From Odontesthes bonariensis (Eukaryota > Chordata > Actinopteri > Atheriniformes > Atherinopsidae), in NCBI RefSeq assembly GCF_027942865.1, contig NC_134509.1:16022017-16086016 (forward strand): DNA of 64,000 nt, read 5' to 3'. How positions within the stretch are numbered: position 1 is the first letter of the stretch; every line of letters begins with the position of its first letter. A program made the translations under genes and the position numbers. The notes beneath the pieces were generated by a model, which did not search any database, was not told the origin of the DNA, and saw only the letters and a program-made list of their open reading frames with translations. This document shows positions 52,285 through 64,000 of this stretch, piece after piece.

Positions 52285-55200
52285 TTAGTAAACTTAAAAC
52301 CAGACTTCAATCCACAACTAGAGCATTGTCATGAACATTCTTCACACTACATTTCTGAGAGTTTTATCTTCTGATTACATGTGAAGTAGTCTGTTCTGTT
52401 TATAATGATAATAATAATATTACTACATTTTATTGGATTTTCTTTTACATAATCTCACATAGTGACTCCCACTCCAAGAATGAATATTTGATTATTGGTT
52501 AGAACATTGACAGAATAAAAAAAATTATCAGCAGATGGTGTTACAAGCAAGTGAGAGAGATGGACTATTTGTTTGCCTTATCTCTTGTGTCTTATGCAGC
52601 CTTGCTCATATCCAAGCTCAACTCTAATAGTAATTGTACAGTTCATGATAAAACGATGACAATATGACTGGGCACTTCCTTTCCTTGAAGCATTACGAGG
52701 TGGTTTGTGTACAGTCTCCATGGCAGTCACGGTCTATAAATGCAGGAGTTTAAATGACAGGATGTGCTGTCGCAGCCTGTGTTTACATATGGAGAGTCAA
52801 CATAGCTCCAGCAGCAGCCCGGTGTCACTTTGCTCAGTGAGATCACTCCACTCGTGTCAGACATACCAGTGGAAGTTATCTTCATCGTTGCTGAATTATC
52901 TCCCGGGTTGTTTGTCAGCTGTTTGTGTGACGGCTCACTGATTCGATTTTATGTAGCTTGTGGTACTGAGAGTGTTTATGGAAAAGGAAAGCTTCTGGCA
53001 TTCCTTTCTGCAGCAACAGACAGAATCCTTGTTATTAACGTCGACCTGTTTTTTTTGCGCTTCACACTTTTTTTTCTCCCGATTTTCATGGTCAAAATTC
53101 CAGAGACATTCCAGTGGTTTTGCTCTCTCAATTTTCTTCCCTTGAAAAAAAAAAAAAAAGCTGCCCCCTGACTATGTTACTGCTAATGTTTTTGGAACGA
53201 GCACACCATAGTCACAAGTTTTATAATATTTTTTTCAGTGTTATCATGCTCTGGTGCCCACCTGCAGATACATTTCTGGTAATCTGACTGAGTTGTGATT
53301 TCATTTCAAGTGCTTGAAGAGCAACACTGGAGAACATGAAAATGACTATTATCTTGTAGATTAAAAAACGTTGTGGTTCCATTTTCATGCAAAAACGTGT
53401 CAGGGAACCTCTGTTCTATGAAAAAGTTTTGAAACTTAGTTTTGCTTGTGTTTATCTACAGTGTGTTCTGACTACATATTATATTATCTGATACTTGTAA
53501 TATCTCTGCTTTCTTTTTCTAAGATATTGTCTGCATGTTTTAAGTTGTAGAGCATTCAATAATTTTAGAGACAAAGGATACATAACTTGTATGTAAAGGT
53601 GAATGTAAATCTAAGTTCTCTTCCTCTGTTCACATCTTCCATGTTGCAGGCCAGCAGAGGAACTGTGAAAGCCAGCGCTGCTTTCAAGGCCAGTGCAGAC
53701 GCAGAGGTCCTGCACAAGGCCATGAAAGGGCTGGGTAAGACGCTTGTAGGCGCTGTCAACATGTGTCGGTACCACGTATGTTAGTACCACAGCTCCAACA
53801 GACTGACAGTGACTGTTTTGGGAAGTTCCTCTTTAAAGTTACAGTAGTGTTCAAAACTGTCTGTCAGGGTGGAGCTGAACTCGCTCAGACAGCAGTGACT
53901 CAAACACATGAACATTGAGGTGAAATTCTACTGACATAAAGCTGTGATTATGTGGGTTAAACAGATATAATCAGGAATCTACGTTATGCAATATGAAAGC
54001 ATGTGAGAAGAGTTAACACAGCTTGGCTGAGTAATTGTGCTGTTTGTTGCCATAGGGACCGATGAGGATGCCATCTTGCAGCTGGTGACTGCTCGCAGCA
54101 ACACCCAGAGGCAGGAGATCAAGGCCACCTACAAGACTCTGTATGGAAAGGTCAGACTACATCTTCAACAGCTGTTGAACTGCTTGTTCTGTCAGAGCTC
54201 CACCTTTAAGTTTAGAGTCTGTTTCAGACTGAGCAAGCTCTAAAAACAAATTATTCTCAATCAGACTGATTTTCAAATCTCTCTGTGTGGTTTAAACCTT
54301 TGTCTTGAATCCACGTGTGTTTAACCCTGTGACCAATGTGGTAAAGGTGGGTAGGCCCTGTGTTATAAACAGTAACATATAGAGAGTGCTTTGCCATGTT
54401 TAGTTGACCCAGAAATGGCTCAGTAGTATTTGCGCATTGTTGCATATCCTCTGTTACTTCATATTAGGGAGTATGAATCAGTTCCTAAACCTAGTCAACC
54501 TATCTATATAAGGCAACTACTCGCTCATGAGAGGTGAGCAGGTCATGTCTTTGCCTTCCCAAGACAATGAAAATTGACTTGCAGCACACTAGTGGATGTT
54601 ATGCACATAAGAGGAGATTTAGAAGTGGATATATTGTGTTTAGTAGCTTGTACCCCGGACTACACCAGCATTTACACTAAAATGGTGAACAGAAAAACAC
54701 AAAAAAGTAACATTATCCTTGTTTGATACCTTGTTAACCAATACATCATCCCCTTAATGTATGGTCTGTAGGATGTAGTCACGACTAGTGGCATAAACTG
54801 CATATTACTTTGCAGTATACAGAGGTTTTTTAATCTAATGATCATACATTACATCTCAGATTTAAGACATGACCAGCCATTGGTAGAAAATGCATATACA
54901 GAACAGAGAAACTGTACCAGATTTAAAAACACACGGCTGTTGCAAAATCATTATAGTTAGTGCATTACATTACAATGCAGTCACACTGGGGATTTATGTT
55001 CTGTATTATCATGTCAGGATCTGATAGATGACCTGAAGGGGGAGCTGGGTGGCAAATTTGAGACCTTGATTGTGGCTCTGATGACCCCACCTCTGGCATA
55101 TGATGTGACATCACTTCGAAATGCGATCAAGGTGGGTACTGAAGTTAACAAATATGACATTTGTTAAAGTTGTCACATGTTCTTTAGGGCTTTCACTGCG

Positions 55201-58200
55201 GACATCAGTTTGGGCATGAGCATCCAGTGTGGCATTTGTGACATTTCCCTCTTTGACCTACAGGGAGCAGGAACAGATGAGAAGGTGCTGGTGGAGATAC
55301 TTGCTTCCAGGACAACTCAGCAGGTGAAGGACATCGCCGCTGCCTACAGACAGGGTAACACATCCACAGACACACACTTGAGCATCACTACCTCTGAACA
55401 AAACAAACACAATCAAAACCAAAAGTGAATCAGCCTTTCAGAACAGCTCATAAATCTCTCTTTCTCAGATAAAGCAGGGCAGCTTGGACTCCGTTTTGGA
55501 GTCATATCCTTCACTTTGTCAGGTTTTTTATGGGCCCTCTGTTTTCAGTGAATGTAGCTAAAGTCAGTGAAAAAAAGACGTCTAGATAGCGCTTTAAGCC
55601 AATTGGCATATTAATGAGGTCAATGCGTTGAGGGCTTTGTGCTAGCCCTCGTCTCCTGCTCTTTGCTCATCTCCTACTCTCTGTGTTCACATAAACGGTA
55701 TACTGATACAGCAGAATTTACAATAAAGCTGCTCTTATTTGGATATTTCTCTGTTTCTATGTCTTACACATGTGTTGTGTATCTGTGTGCCTGCCATTAG
55801 AGTATGATGATGACCTGGAAGAGGATGTATGTGGTGACACTGCAGGTCACTTCAAGAGGCTCCTGGTCATCTTGCTTCAGGTAAGTGTGATCCTTTCCTT
55901 TCCTCTTTTGTTGTCGTCTCTCCTCTCCTCTGTTGACAGAAGCATTTTCTCTCTTCTCAGGCAAGCAGGCAGATAGGGATCCAGCAGGGAAACATTGAGG
56001 CTGATGCTCAGGTGAGTCAGAAAACCGCTTTGCGTTCCCACTGTACAAAGGGGACCCTCAGGGGTGGGCGTAGTGCGTGCCGAACTGTAAATAGCATCCA
56101 TAATTTACCTAACTTATTGCACCTATTCTAGCACTAGTTATGCTCTTAGCTGTTTGTTTTTTTTTCTTGTGACCTGAAGTTCTTTTGCCTACCGATGTGG
56201 AACACACTTATTGTAAGTCGCTTTGGATAAAAGCGTCTGCAAAATGACCGTAATGTAATGTACAGTCTCCTCACCAACAACGGAAAGCAGAGCCTGAAAC
56301 CGGTCCTGTGTGCTAGGTACCATGGGACCGGTACGCTTTCGTGGTAGTGGAAACACTGAAATAAGCGAACCGTTCTGAACCAACCCGTACCGGACTGCAT
56401 AGTGGAAACGAGGCTTTAGTGACACAGGTGGGCAATGGGCAACATTACAGATCTTTGACACTTGATGATGGTAGTGGTGGTCAAATTATATGTTTTATAT
56501 ACCCTATATATATTTTATTCAAGAAAAAATGGGTCTGGGTTATTATGGGCTGATTTAGCTTTATCTGACTCTCTTCTTTGTTGCCTTCCTGAATGAGAAT
56601 AGGTAACTGTAACTTCTGCAGTTGTAGTTTCTTTCACTATGTGCGAGTATTGTGCCTCCAAATGTTTGGAGGATTTAAAGAAATGGTTGATACTAGTGGA
56701 ACAGAAGCAGAGATATGCTGACAGGACATTTGTTCTTCCTCTGTGTTCATTAGTTGCCATAAATTTAAGTTGGTTTTATTTGATTTTTTTTATTGATTTT
56801 TAGCAGATTTTAAAATGCACACACCCACCAAAAGGTCACATCCCAAACCATCCATCAGCAGGCAGTGCAATATGCAGAATTTTAAACATGTAAGATTCGC
56901 ACAGGAATACAAGGTAGTAAAACACTCACCTTTCTCATCGTGTATACAGGCATTAGTATCTGCTTTATCACTTAGAGTGTGGCTCTGTTTCTCCGGTAGG
57001 AGAAGAGACTAAATCTGGGATGTCTACATGTACACCAGGGGATTGAACAAAATGTTGCAAATGTAGATTTGCTGTCTGTATCAAAAAGATATGGTCCAGC
57101 ATAATGGATGAAGAGAGCATCAGTGGTGACCTCTTGGATGGACATTATTTCTACATCCAGTACTTTTTTGCTAAACTCTCAGTCTTTAGGACTCCTAGAT
57201 CACATCTCATCACAGGGTTTTAAATGATCATAAGCTGAGGAATTTGATTTCTGGCTGTAGTGCTCAGCTCGTTACCGAAGTTATAAAAAAAAGTATATTT
57301 TTATGGTTTGTTTTCTTTGATTTATTTTGTTGAAATCCACAACAAGTCATCGACTTGGCTCTTAATAATAAAGTAAATCAAACTAGCAGGTGCCTTTTAT
57401 TAGCCAAAATATTTGATTCAAGGTACTTAAATGAATGGTTGCAACGATTTTAGTGCTATAATTGCATTGCAGGGAAATTGGCATGTATGTAAGTAGTGTA
57501 TAAGTAATCTGTTGGGTTTTTGTGATTTCAGGCTCTCTTTAAGGCAGGAGAGCAGAAGTTTGGCACTGATGAACAGTCGTTTGTTACCATCCTTGGCAAC
57601 CGCAGTGCCGAACACCTGAGAAAAGGTTTGTGACTGTCACACATGGCAATTATTGAACTTAGTTAAGAATATGATTTGTTTGTGGTGACTGTTTGGACTG
57701 AGTTTGACTAAGCCTTTTGCTCTCTGGGATTAGACATAGAAAGGTAAATCCCCAGGTTTGCTTGAGTTTAGCTTTGATTTATAAACTTTGTGTTGCATAC
57801 AGGGGATATTGGAGCTGAACAGACACAGAAAACTTCCTGTACATGATCTCATAGTAGTATTCTTTTTTTTTCTTTTTTTTTTTTTGACCCCATTTTTTTT
57901 TTGTATTTTGATGTCAAATTACTCTGCATATTAAAGTAAAAGGTGCTGATTACTACATGAAAAATGGTCCTGAGGAATGTATGAGATTATCCACTGGTTG
58001 AGCTTCCAGACATCACTGACCACGTGTAGTGTGGTCAGACTAATTCTGAGCGTGTCTTTCAGTATTCGATGCTTACATGAAGCTCTCTGGATATGAGATG
58101 GAGGAGAGTATCAAGAGAGAGACATCTGGAAACCTGAGAGACCTGCTTCTTGCCGTGGGTACGAAAACTAGAAACCCGTTAATGTGGACTTGTCCTTTTG

Positions 58201-59452
58201 CTTATTCACTGTTTCCCAATTTACAATCAATGCCTGTTCTTTTTGCTTTTCTTGTAAAGTGAAATGTGCCAGGAGTGTTCCAGCCTATTTTGCTGAGACT
58301 CTCTACTATGCCATGAAGGTAAGACAACAGATATTTGTGGTGGATTGGTGGCGCTGTATCTGAATTTCTGTCCAAATACTGTTTAAAAAGTTGGGGGTTT
58401 TTTTAGAGTTTATTGTACAAGTGAAAACAAAATCTCCTTAAAGAATCACAGGTAACTGTTGGCATTTTAATGACTTTAAATATTCCATCTCATCATACAC
58501 ATTTCTGGAGAGTGATCAGGTGACTTTTTCAGAAAGGTGAACGATCCTAATGATAAACGTTTTAGTTGGATTTTATACAAACACACAACATGATTAGATT
58601 ACTGAGATTGGTTTATGAAAGCTACAAATATATTTCTTTATTCATTTGATATTTTATGTGATTACTCTGTGTGTGGCAGCGTAGTAATGGGCGAGTTTTA
58701 CTTCAAGTAGGTTTCAAGCGGTAAATAATTCACTGTGAACTACTGTGGGTGGATCATAGTTAGCTGTTAAAGTTAATTTCTATAAGAATTGTTTTTAAAA
58801 CAATATTCACATAGGCTCAGAAGGGCTGAAATGTTGGTATGATCAATACATTGTGATACTGAGCAGAGAGCAGGGTTTTCTTTTTTCTTTTTAGACCAAT
58901 ACGGCCTCTGCCAACACACCAGCTACTTTTGATCCATTTACAAACAATCAAAATATTAATCCAAATATTTCTACAGTTTGTAAAACAAATCTTTGTTTCA
59001 CATATGTGTTTATAGCACTTCCAGAGCGCTTTCTGTCTCACATGAGGTCTGTATTGTGATCACAGTGTGCACTGTGGACTGTAAGGAATCGCTCTGTTGT
59101 CATTTATAGATGTTTTTGGAGTATATAGTTATTCCAGTTTTTTTTTTTTTTTTTATGTCTTTGTTTCAGGGTGCAGGCACTGATGATGACACCCTGATTA
59201 GGGTTATGGTGACTCGCAGTGAAGTGGACTTGCTGGACATCAGAGCTGAGTTCAGGAAGAAGTTTGCCTGCTCTCTGCATTCGATGATCAAGGTACGTAC
59301 CCACACACACGCTTACACTGTCCGCCATAAATCTATTAGGTGTTGTTATTACCTCTTTTTACAGTTATTACTATTTTTTTTTGTCACAGGGAGACACTGG
59401 CGGTGACTACCGCAAGGCTTTACTTATGCTCTGTGGAGGAGATGATGCGTAA
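50989..59452 (+). CDS. anxa5: Annexin A5
   Basis: Annexins bind anionic phospholipids, especially phosphatidylserine, in a calcium-dependent way; annexin A5 forms two-dimensional arrays on membranes. Coding exons: 50989-50991 (ATG only), 53650-53734, 54056-54150, 55018-55131, 55264-55354, 55801-55880, 55961-56011, 57532-57625, 58063-58158, 58260-58318, 59170-59292, 59390-59452. They total 954 nt (317 residues; human 320) with all splice phases agreeing. Four annexin repeats show the type-II calcium loops: [24 protein letters not shown] and MKGAGTDDD. Strong A5 signatures are [28 protein letters not shown] and [18 protein letters not shown]. The short N-terminus (ASRGTVKAS) has no signal peptide. 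The membrane-contacting Trp187 of human A5 is Phe183 here. Teleosts have two anxa5 copies; which this is cannot be told. Confidence 0.95.
52240..52281. repeat. (GT)n microsatellite
   Basis: About 42 bp of TG in the large anxa5 intron between 50992 and 53649. Confidence 0.95.
56040..56262 (+). repeat. SINE/LINE 3'-tail relic in anxa5 intron
   Basis: Contains ttgtaagtcgctttggataa followed by aagcgtctgcaaaatgaccg and short repeats of taatg. This is the very common 3' tail shared by many teleost LINEs and SINEs. It lies between coding exons 8 and 9 (counting from the ATG-bearing exon 50989-50991 as exon 2 of the gene). Confidence 0.6.
56270..56420. repeat. Possible DNA-transposon end in anxa5 intron
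   Basis: GC-rich stretch with gggaccggtacgctttcgtg and an end reading (minus strand) GCCTCGTTTCCACTATGCAG. It resembles the terminal part of a non-autonomous fish DNA transposon. A partner end may be tttgcgttcccactgtac near 56028, with the SINE tail nested inside. Confidence 0.35.
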
Positions 59453-59755
59453 CCATGACAATAGGAACACACCTGAAGTGCCTCCTCCCTACGAGGGCCC
59501 TGTTGGCTATCGGCTGACTGAAACAAGAAGCTAACACAAACTTTGTTTTTTATGACAGTGACGGCCTATCTGGTCTTTTAACTGACTCCAAACTATGTCT
59601 GTGAAAGGTAGCTAACATTTTGTCCAAATTAATGCAGCTTTGGGTCAACTAATAACTACAACGTAACCGGTGTCATATCATTCATTTATAATGGTGAAGT
59701 ATCAGAAGACAGTTGTTTTGTTTGCACTTTGTATGGCAGAACCAATTTATACAAT

Positions 59756-59761
59756 ATTAAA
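59756..59761 (+). terminator. anxa5: Candidate anxa5 poly(A) signal (ATTAAA)
   Basis: The variant signal ATTAAA lies about 300 nt after the anxa5 stop codon and just before the Tc1-like element begins. It would give a short 3'UTR. Confidence 0.5.
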
Positions 59762-59815
59762 TGTTTCAGTTAATGAAGGTCAATGGTGAGTTTATTGTTT
59801 CCTATCTCGTGTCTA

Positions 59816-61092
59816 CAAACCCCTGAGAAAAATTATGGAATCGCCGCACTAAACAGGTTGTTCATTCAGTTTCTTTTATTTAAAAAAACAAAATAAAGCA
59901 CAGATATAAACCAAACAATTATTTAGTACCTCAATATTCTGGCTTTGGAGTCACCTTGTGAATTGCATTTCTAAAAAAAAAGTGTGAATACTAATGCTAA
60001 TGAATCTGCAGTTAAAGGAGAGTGCTTGCAGAGCTTATCGAGCTGTTGCACCTGGATGATTGACAGAAAACATGACCTCAACAACTGAGCTGTCAGTGGA
60101 AACAATGGAGGGAATTATGAAATTCCCTCAAGAAGGTAATTCAACTCATCGTGTGGGAAAAGATGTTTGTTGTTTCCAGTCAGCTGTTTCTAAAATCTGG
60201 AGCAGGTAAGAACAAAATATGAAGGTTGTAAAAGGGAAATGTATGGGTTGACTGAGGCAGACATCTCAAAAGAAATGCAAAGATATGCAGAAATCTCAAA
60301 GCAGAATTCCTTATAAGGTGAAAACGCACTACAAATAAGAAACGGCAGTCAGTGTTTGTGACCGAACCGTCAGAAACTGGCCGAAGGAAGTGGGATTTAC
60401 ATCCAGAAAAGCTAAACGGAAACCATCACTGACACCTGAACTGAAGGTGACTGAGGGGGAAAAAAGCACATATCCACAGTCACTGATAATATGGGGTTGA
60501 GGTCGGGTTAAAGGCCTGGGGAAATGGCAGTCATTATCTCTACAGTAAATGCACATGTGGACATTGAAAATCTAGAGACTTTTCTTATTCCAACAATCAA
60601 AATAAGGTTTGTTGATACTGAGGTATTTTATCAGGATCATAGCATCTCTCCAGAGAGTAGAGTTCATACTTTTGTTTAGAAAAGATATACAAACTCAATG
60701 ATATGCCCAGTAAACAGTCCGGATCTCAGTTTCATTAAAAAATTTACAATGGAAATAGTATAAAATGGTCCATGACAAGGCGCCAAACTGCAAAGCTGAT
60801 CTGTTAACTGCTATACATCAAAGTGGGAACCCGACTGATGAGGAATATTGTTTTTCATCAGTGAAGTCCTTGAAGAAATCAAGGTGGGAAAAAAAAGTGG
60901 AGGTGCAACAATTTGTGATTGTAATTTCTCTTTTCCTTCTACTACATCGGCAATAAAGCAAAAAATAATTCATTTTTAAAGAAAATTGTTCTGTGCCATT
61001 TCTGTGTTTTCTTTATGTCTTCTATCTACAAAATAAAACAAGCTGAATTAATACCTAAATTGTGGGGTTTCCATCATTTTTGCCGGTGGTTG
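59816..61092 (+). mobile_element. Decayed Tc1/mariner transposon
   Basis: An element of about 1.28 kb with imperfect inverted ends (left caaacccctgagaaaaatta, right on minus CAACCACCGGCAAAAATGAT) and TA at both edges. A broken transposase reads DRTVRNWPKEVGFTSRKAK and KPSLTPELK at about 60358-60440. The region around 60700-60900 resembles the last catalytic segment (SPDLSFI, then CKADLL). Stops and frameshifts are frequent, so it is inactive. Its size is that of an intact Tc1 element, so decay was by point mutation rather than deletion. Confidence 0.75.
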
Positions 61093-64000
61093 TAAAACTT
61101 TCCTGCAGCCAGGACATGCTGTAGGTTTCAGATAATCATGCACAGGTGTTCTGTGGCCACAAGAGGGAGAAAGAACAGCATGGATGGAAAGAAGAGACAC
61201 GCTGTTGACCTGTAAATATCATCATAGCTTCATTCTGCAACAGAACAAAGTGAGAAAATACTAAGTACCAGGTATTTGATCTATTTATTGTAGAAAAACA
61301 GATATTAGGTCTCATCTTATCACGCTCTTTGTCTTTCTAACTGACAAACACGTTTTACTCAGTAGAAGAAAACCTAGAGCTTCACCCCCTCAAACAGAGT
61401 CTTGCATGTACAAACATGCATGCGTGTCCGACCCTTCTTCACAACACGAGAAGGATGTGGAAGTCACACAGAGTACGAAAGGCTTCCCATTCTGATGAGA
61501 CTGATTGATTGATTGAATTAACTTTTTATTTTTTATTTGGTGAAAACAAAGCAGTACAGCTGTTACAAAATGTAGAGAGCTAAATAGCCATCCAGTTCAT
61601 TTCTAAACACGGCACTAATTTGTTGACAGTCAGTTGTTTGTCAGTTGCCTTTTTCTGTAACGTCAACTGGAAAAACCTCTTTCACACAAACTGAAGGAGG
61701 GCATATCATCAACCAGTATTGCAGTGTTGTGATGGATTTCAGTCGACTTTAGACATGAACAGAGGCCCAGTTAAATGTTCAGGCCAAACTATATCTGTAG
61801 CTCATCTCAGCTGTGCAGGTAAAGTTACTGAATGATCAATCTTAACATTTGCAATCATTTGTTCCAGCATCAAGAGTGTTAAAAAGTAGTTTGAATTCAT
61901 CCAGTGAAACAGGTCTTTAAGATTCAGGCAGTTAGTGCTCTAGGTACAACTTAATGGAGAAGGAGAAAAAAAAACAATGGTTTGAAGAACTTCTTGAATT
62001 TTTTTGTAGGTAGGGAACACCTAGACAGAACCCACTAAGATACAGTCTCAGTTTCAGAATTAAATGTACAGCTGACAGATGGGAGATTAAGAGCTTTGAT
62101 TTAGCTTTGGAGAGCAACTTGTGTTTTGTTTAAGTTTTAAATCACACAAGATCTGCTGAACAATACTATAACCTGGTTGTAGTTGAGAGCCTGACTAAGT
62201 GTAAGAGTGCAACACAGTAGATCGTAGTATCGTGAGCGTAAAAGTGGGAATTGCCGTTTGATAGTCGATCAAGACTGTTCACTCATGAAATGAAAAGCAG
62301 TCATTCCAGGATAAGTGATCCCTGAAAAACACCTTTGATTACACTGGGGTGGCTCAAAGGGGCACATTTTACCTTCATATAGCCAAAAGTGTCACACTGT
62401 TGGAGAGATCATTTTCAAACCACCCAACATCATGTTCACAGTTTAACACTGATAAGTATATGCTTTAATATATAAGATTAAAAGCATTAGCATTAGCGTT
62501 ACATTTTTTTAATTTTGGTTGTCTTTTCCAAATACAAGATGGTAAGTGAAAACACTGAATTTTGAATTCTTTCATCTGTTTTTCCTTACAGTTTAGTTTA
62601 CTTTACAGTTTTGCTCTCATGAACTCATATATTCCATTGCTTTATCCTATTTTTCATTCATTTTGCATATTTCTGTAGCATTTTTATCAGTTTATAGTGA
62701 AAAGGACTTACACAAAGCTTGAAGACGATCACTGCTTGTACCAGAGCACTCGTGGAGGATTTTTGTGTGCAACTTTGTGTCTTAACCTTATCATTATTAA
62801 AATAAATCAGTACCAGGACAAAAGCCAAAACGTTCTCAGTAAAATCATCTCAGAATTTTTTTTTTCTTTGTGCCTCAGTGTATGTGCGTTCGTGAACGTC
62901 TGTATGGAAGTGTGTGTGTGTGTGTGGGGGGGGGATTAAAGGAGAGGTCATCTCAGGTTTTGGTACACCACTCCACCACTCTCTGTTATTTTTTGCGCAG
63001 AAGTAGTTGCCGCAGATTGTTGCCACAGAAACAGACAGCCAATAACATGGTCTGAACAGCAGGGTGTGGGGTCAGACCACCTCGAGCCACAGGAAAACAA
63101 TACCTCAGACTCCTCCCACATCGCTGCCTTGCATGTTTTGGGTGTTGGAGACAGTGAGTGGGTGTGCGTTCAGTCAGCTTTGTAGGTCAGATATTGGGTA
63201 CTTAGTGGAGCATTGAGTTATGTTTTGATGAGGGCTTTTTTATGCCATGCTGATGTGCAGCTTTCACAGAGGGTGAAGTACGAGCAGCGGATCACATTCA
63301 AGTTGGCTCGACGAAGTCTGTCCTTCAGTGATGATTATACACTAGTTGAAGTGTAAAGATGATGATGAAGATGAATGGCTTCAAATTGTTGGGTTAAATG
63401 AATCTTTGTCCTTCTTTATTGTGTCACTAAATGTGGAAACTTGCACAAAGAGGAAGATCGCTCACATGTTACCAGAAATGCAAAAACTGCCATCTTGCAT
63501 ACTACACATGATGTATTCAGTCATACAAATCAATTCAAATAACTAACTGATTCATTGTTGGCCAAAAGAAAATAATTGACAACTATTTTAAAGTCAATCG
63601 GTCATCATGATTTGCATTTATTTTTGGGGGAGAATTGTCTTCCTTAGTGTCTTAAATGATGATAAACTGAAGATCTTTTCAATTTTACAGTATTGTATGG
63701 ACACAACCAATGGATTATTCAACAAGATCATCAATAAAACTAATTACTAAACTAAAAGTACTTTAAGCTGTACCCCTACATATCATCACTATATCTTGAC
63801 AAATGAATGAAAAAAGAAAGAAAGAGTAAAGAAGCAATAAATCAGCCAGTAACACACTGACTGTGCCTTGCTTAAAAAGTGTCATCGGTTGCCATAGTAG
63901 TAACATATGATACTTGGTTCTGGAATGGTGATAACCAGGTTGGAAAGTGTTAATGTGCTCTAATGTCTCCAAATCCATTTAACTCAAAATGATTTTTATT
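61093..64000. other. Right-hand intergenic region
   Basis: No gene was recognised. It contains a (GATT)n start at 61500-61515, a T-run at 62858-62869 and a (GT)n plus G-run at 62909-62934. Long, low-complexity AT-rich sequence dominates. Confidence 0.4.

Noticed and set aside
61501..64000. Short ORFs in the right-hand region as exons
   Set aside because: None has paired splice sites with consistent phase, domain motifs or recognisable sequence.

Overview
The window is vertebrate nuclear DNA, almost certainly from a ray-finned (teleost) fish. The evidence is three split genes with teleost-like sequence, many (CA)n/(TG)n microsatellites, and fish-type repeats: a Helitron, hAT and Tc1/mariner relics, an L2-like LINE tail and a tRNA-derived SINE. 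There is no bacterial-style gene, operon, CRISPR array or rRNA.

Three protein genes were rebuilt exon by exon. Every listed junction has a GT donor and AG acceptor and the reading phases add up. (1) limch1 (LIM and calponin-homology domains 1), minus strand, 31 coding exons from 32670 down to 3196. If every exon is used it encodes about 1,720 residues. (2) uchl1 (ubiquitin C-terminal hydrolase L1), minus strand, 9 coding exons from 39605 down to 35196, 220 residues, with all catalytic residues present. (3) An annexin A5 gene (anxa5-like), plus strand, one 5'UTR exon plus 12 coding exons from 50989 to 59452, 317 residues, with a TATA box at 50507. UCHL1 followed by LIMCH1 on the same strand is also the human 4p13 order. 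Human ANXA5 is on 4q, so its position here differs. A fourth, unrecognised minus-strand gene may begin at 1107 and leave the window on the left.

Layout: 1-1200, possible start of an unknown gene; 1850-3195, limch1 3'UTR; 3196-32670, limch1, with a 9.9 kb first intron holding an L2-like LINE tail, a broken THAP-domain relic and an unusual interleaved inverted repeat; 34350-39605, uchl1; 39700-41560, repeats including a 133-bp tandem duplication; 41563-47515, a Helitron-like composite with a frameshifted Rep gene, four copies of a 45-bp terminal motif and two nested DNA-transposon insertions with target-site duplications; 48733-48920, a SINE; 50500-59761, anxa5; 59816-61092, a dead Tc1-like transposon; 61100-64000, no recognised gene.

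The genes do different jobs: an actomyosin-linked LIM/CH scaffold, a neuronal-type deubiquitinase and a calcium-dependent membrane-binding protein. Nothing suggests a shared pathway; their proximity is synteny. The most interesting features are the block of phase-compatible repeated exons in limch1, the Helitron cluster with its internal insertion-site controls, and the A-B-A'-B' inverted repeat at 27349-27433.
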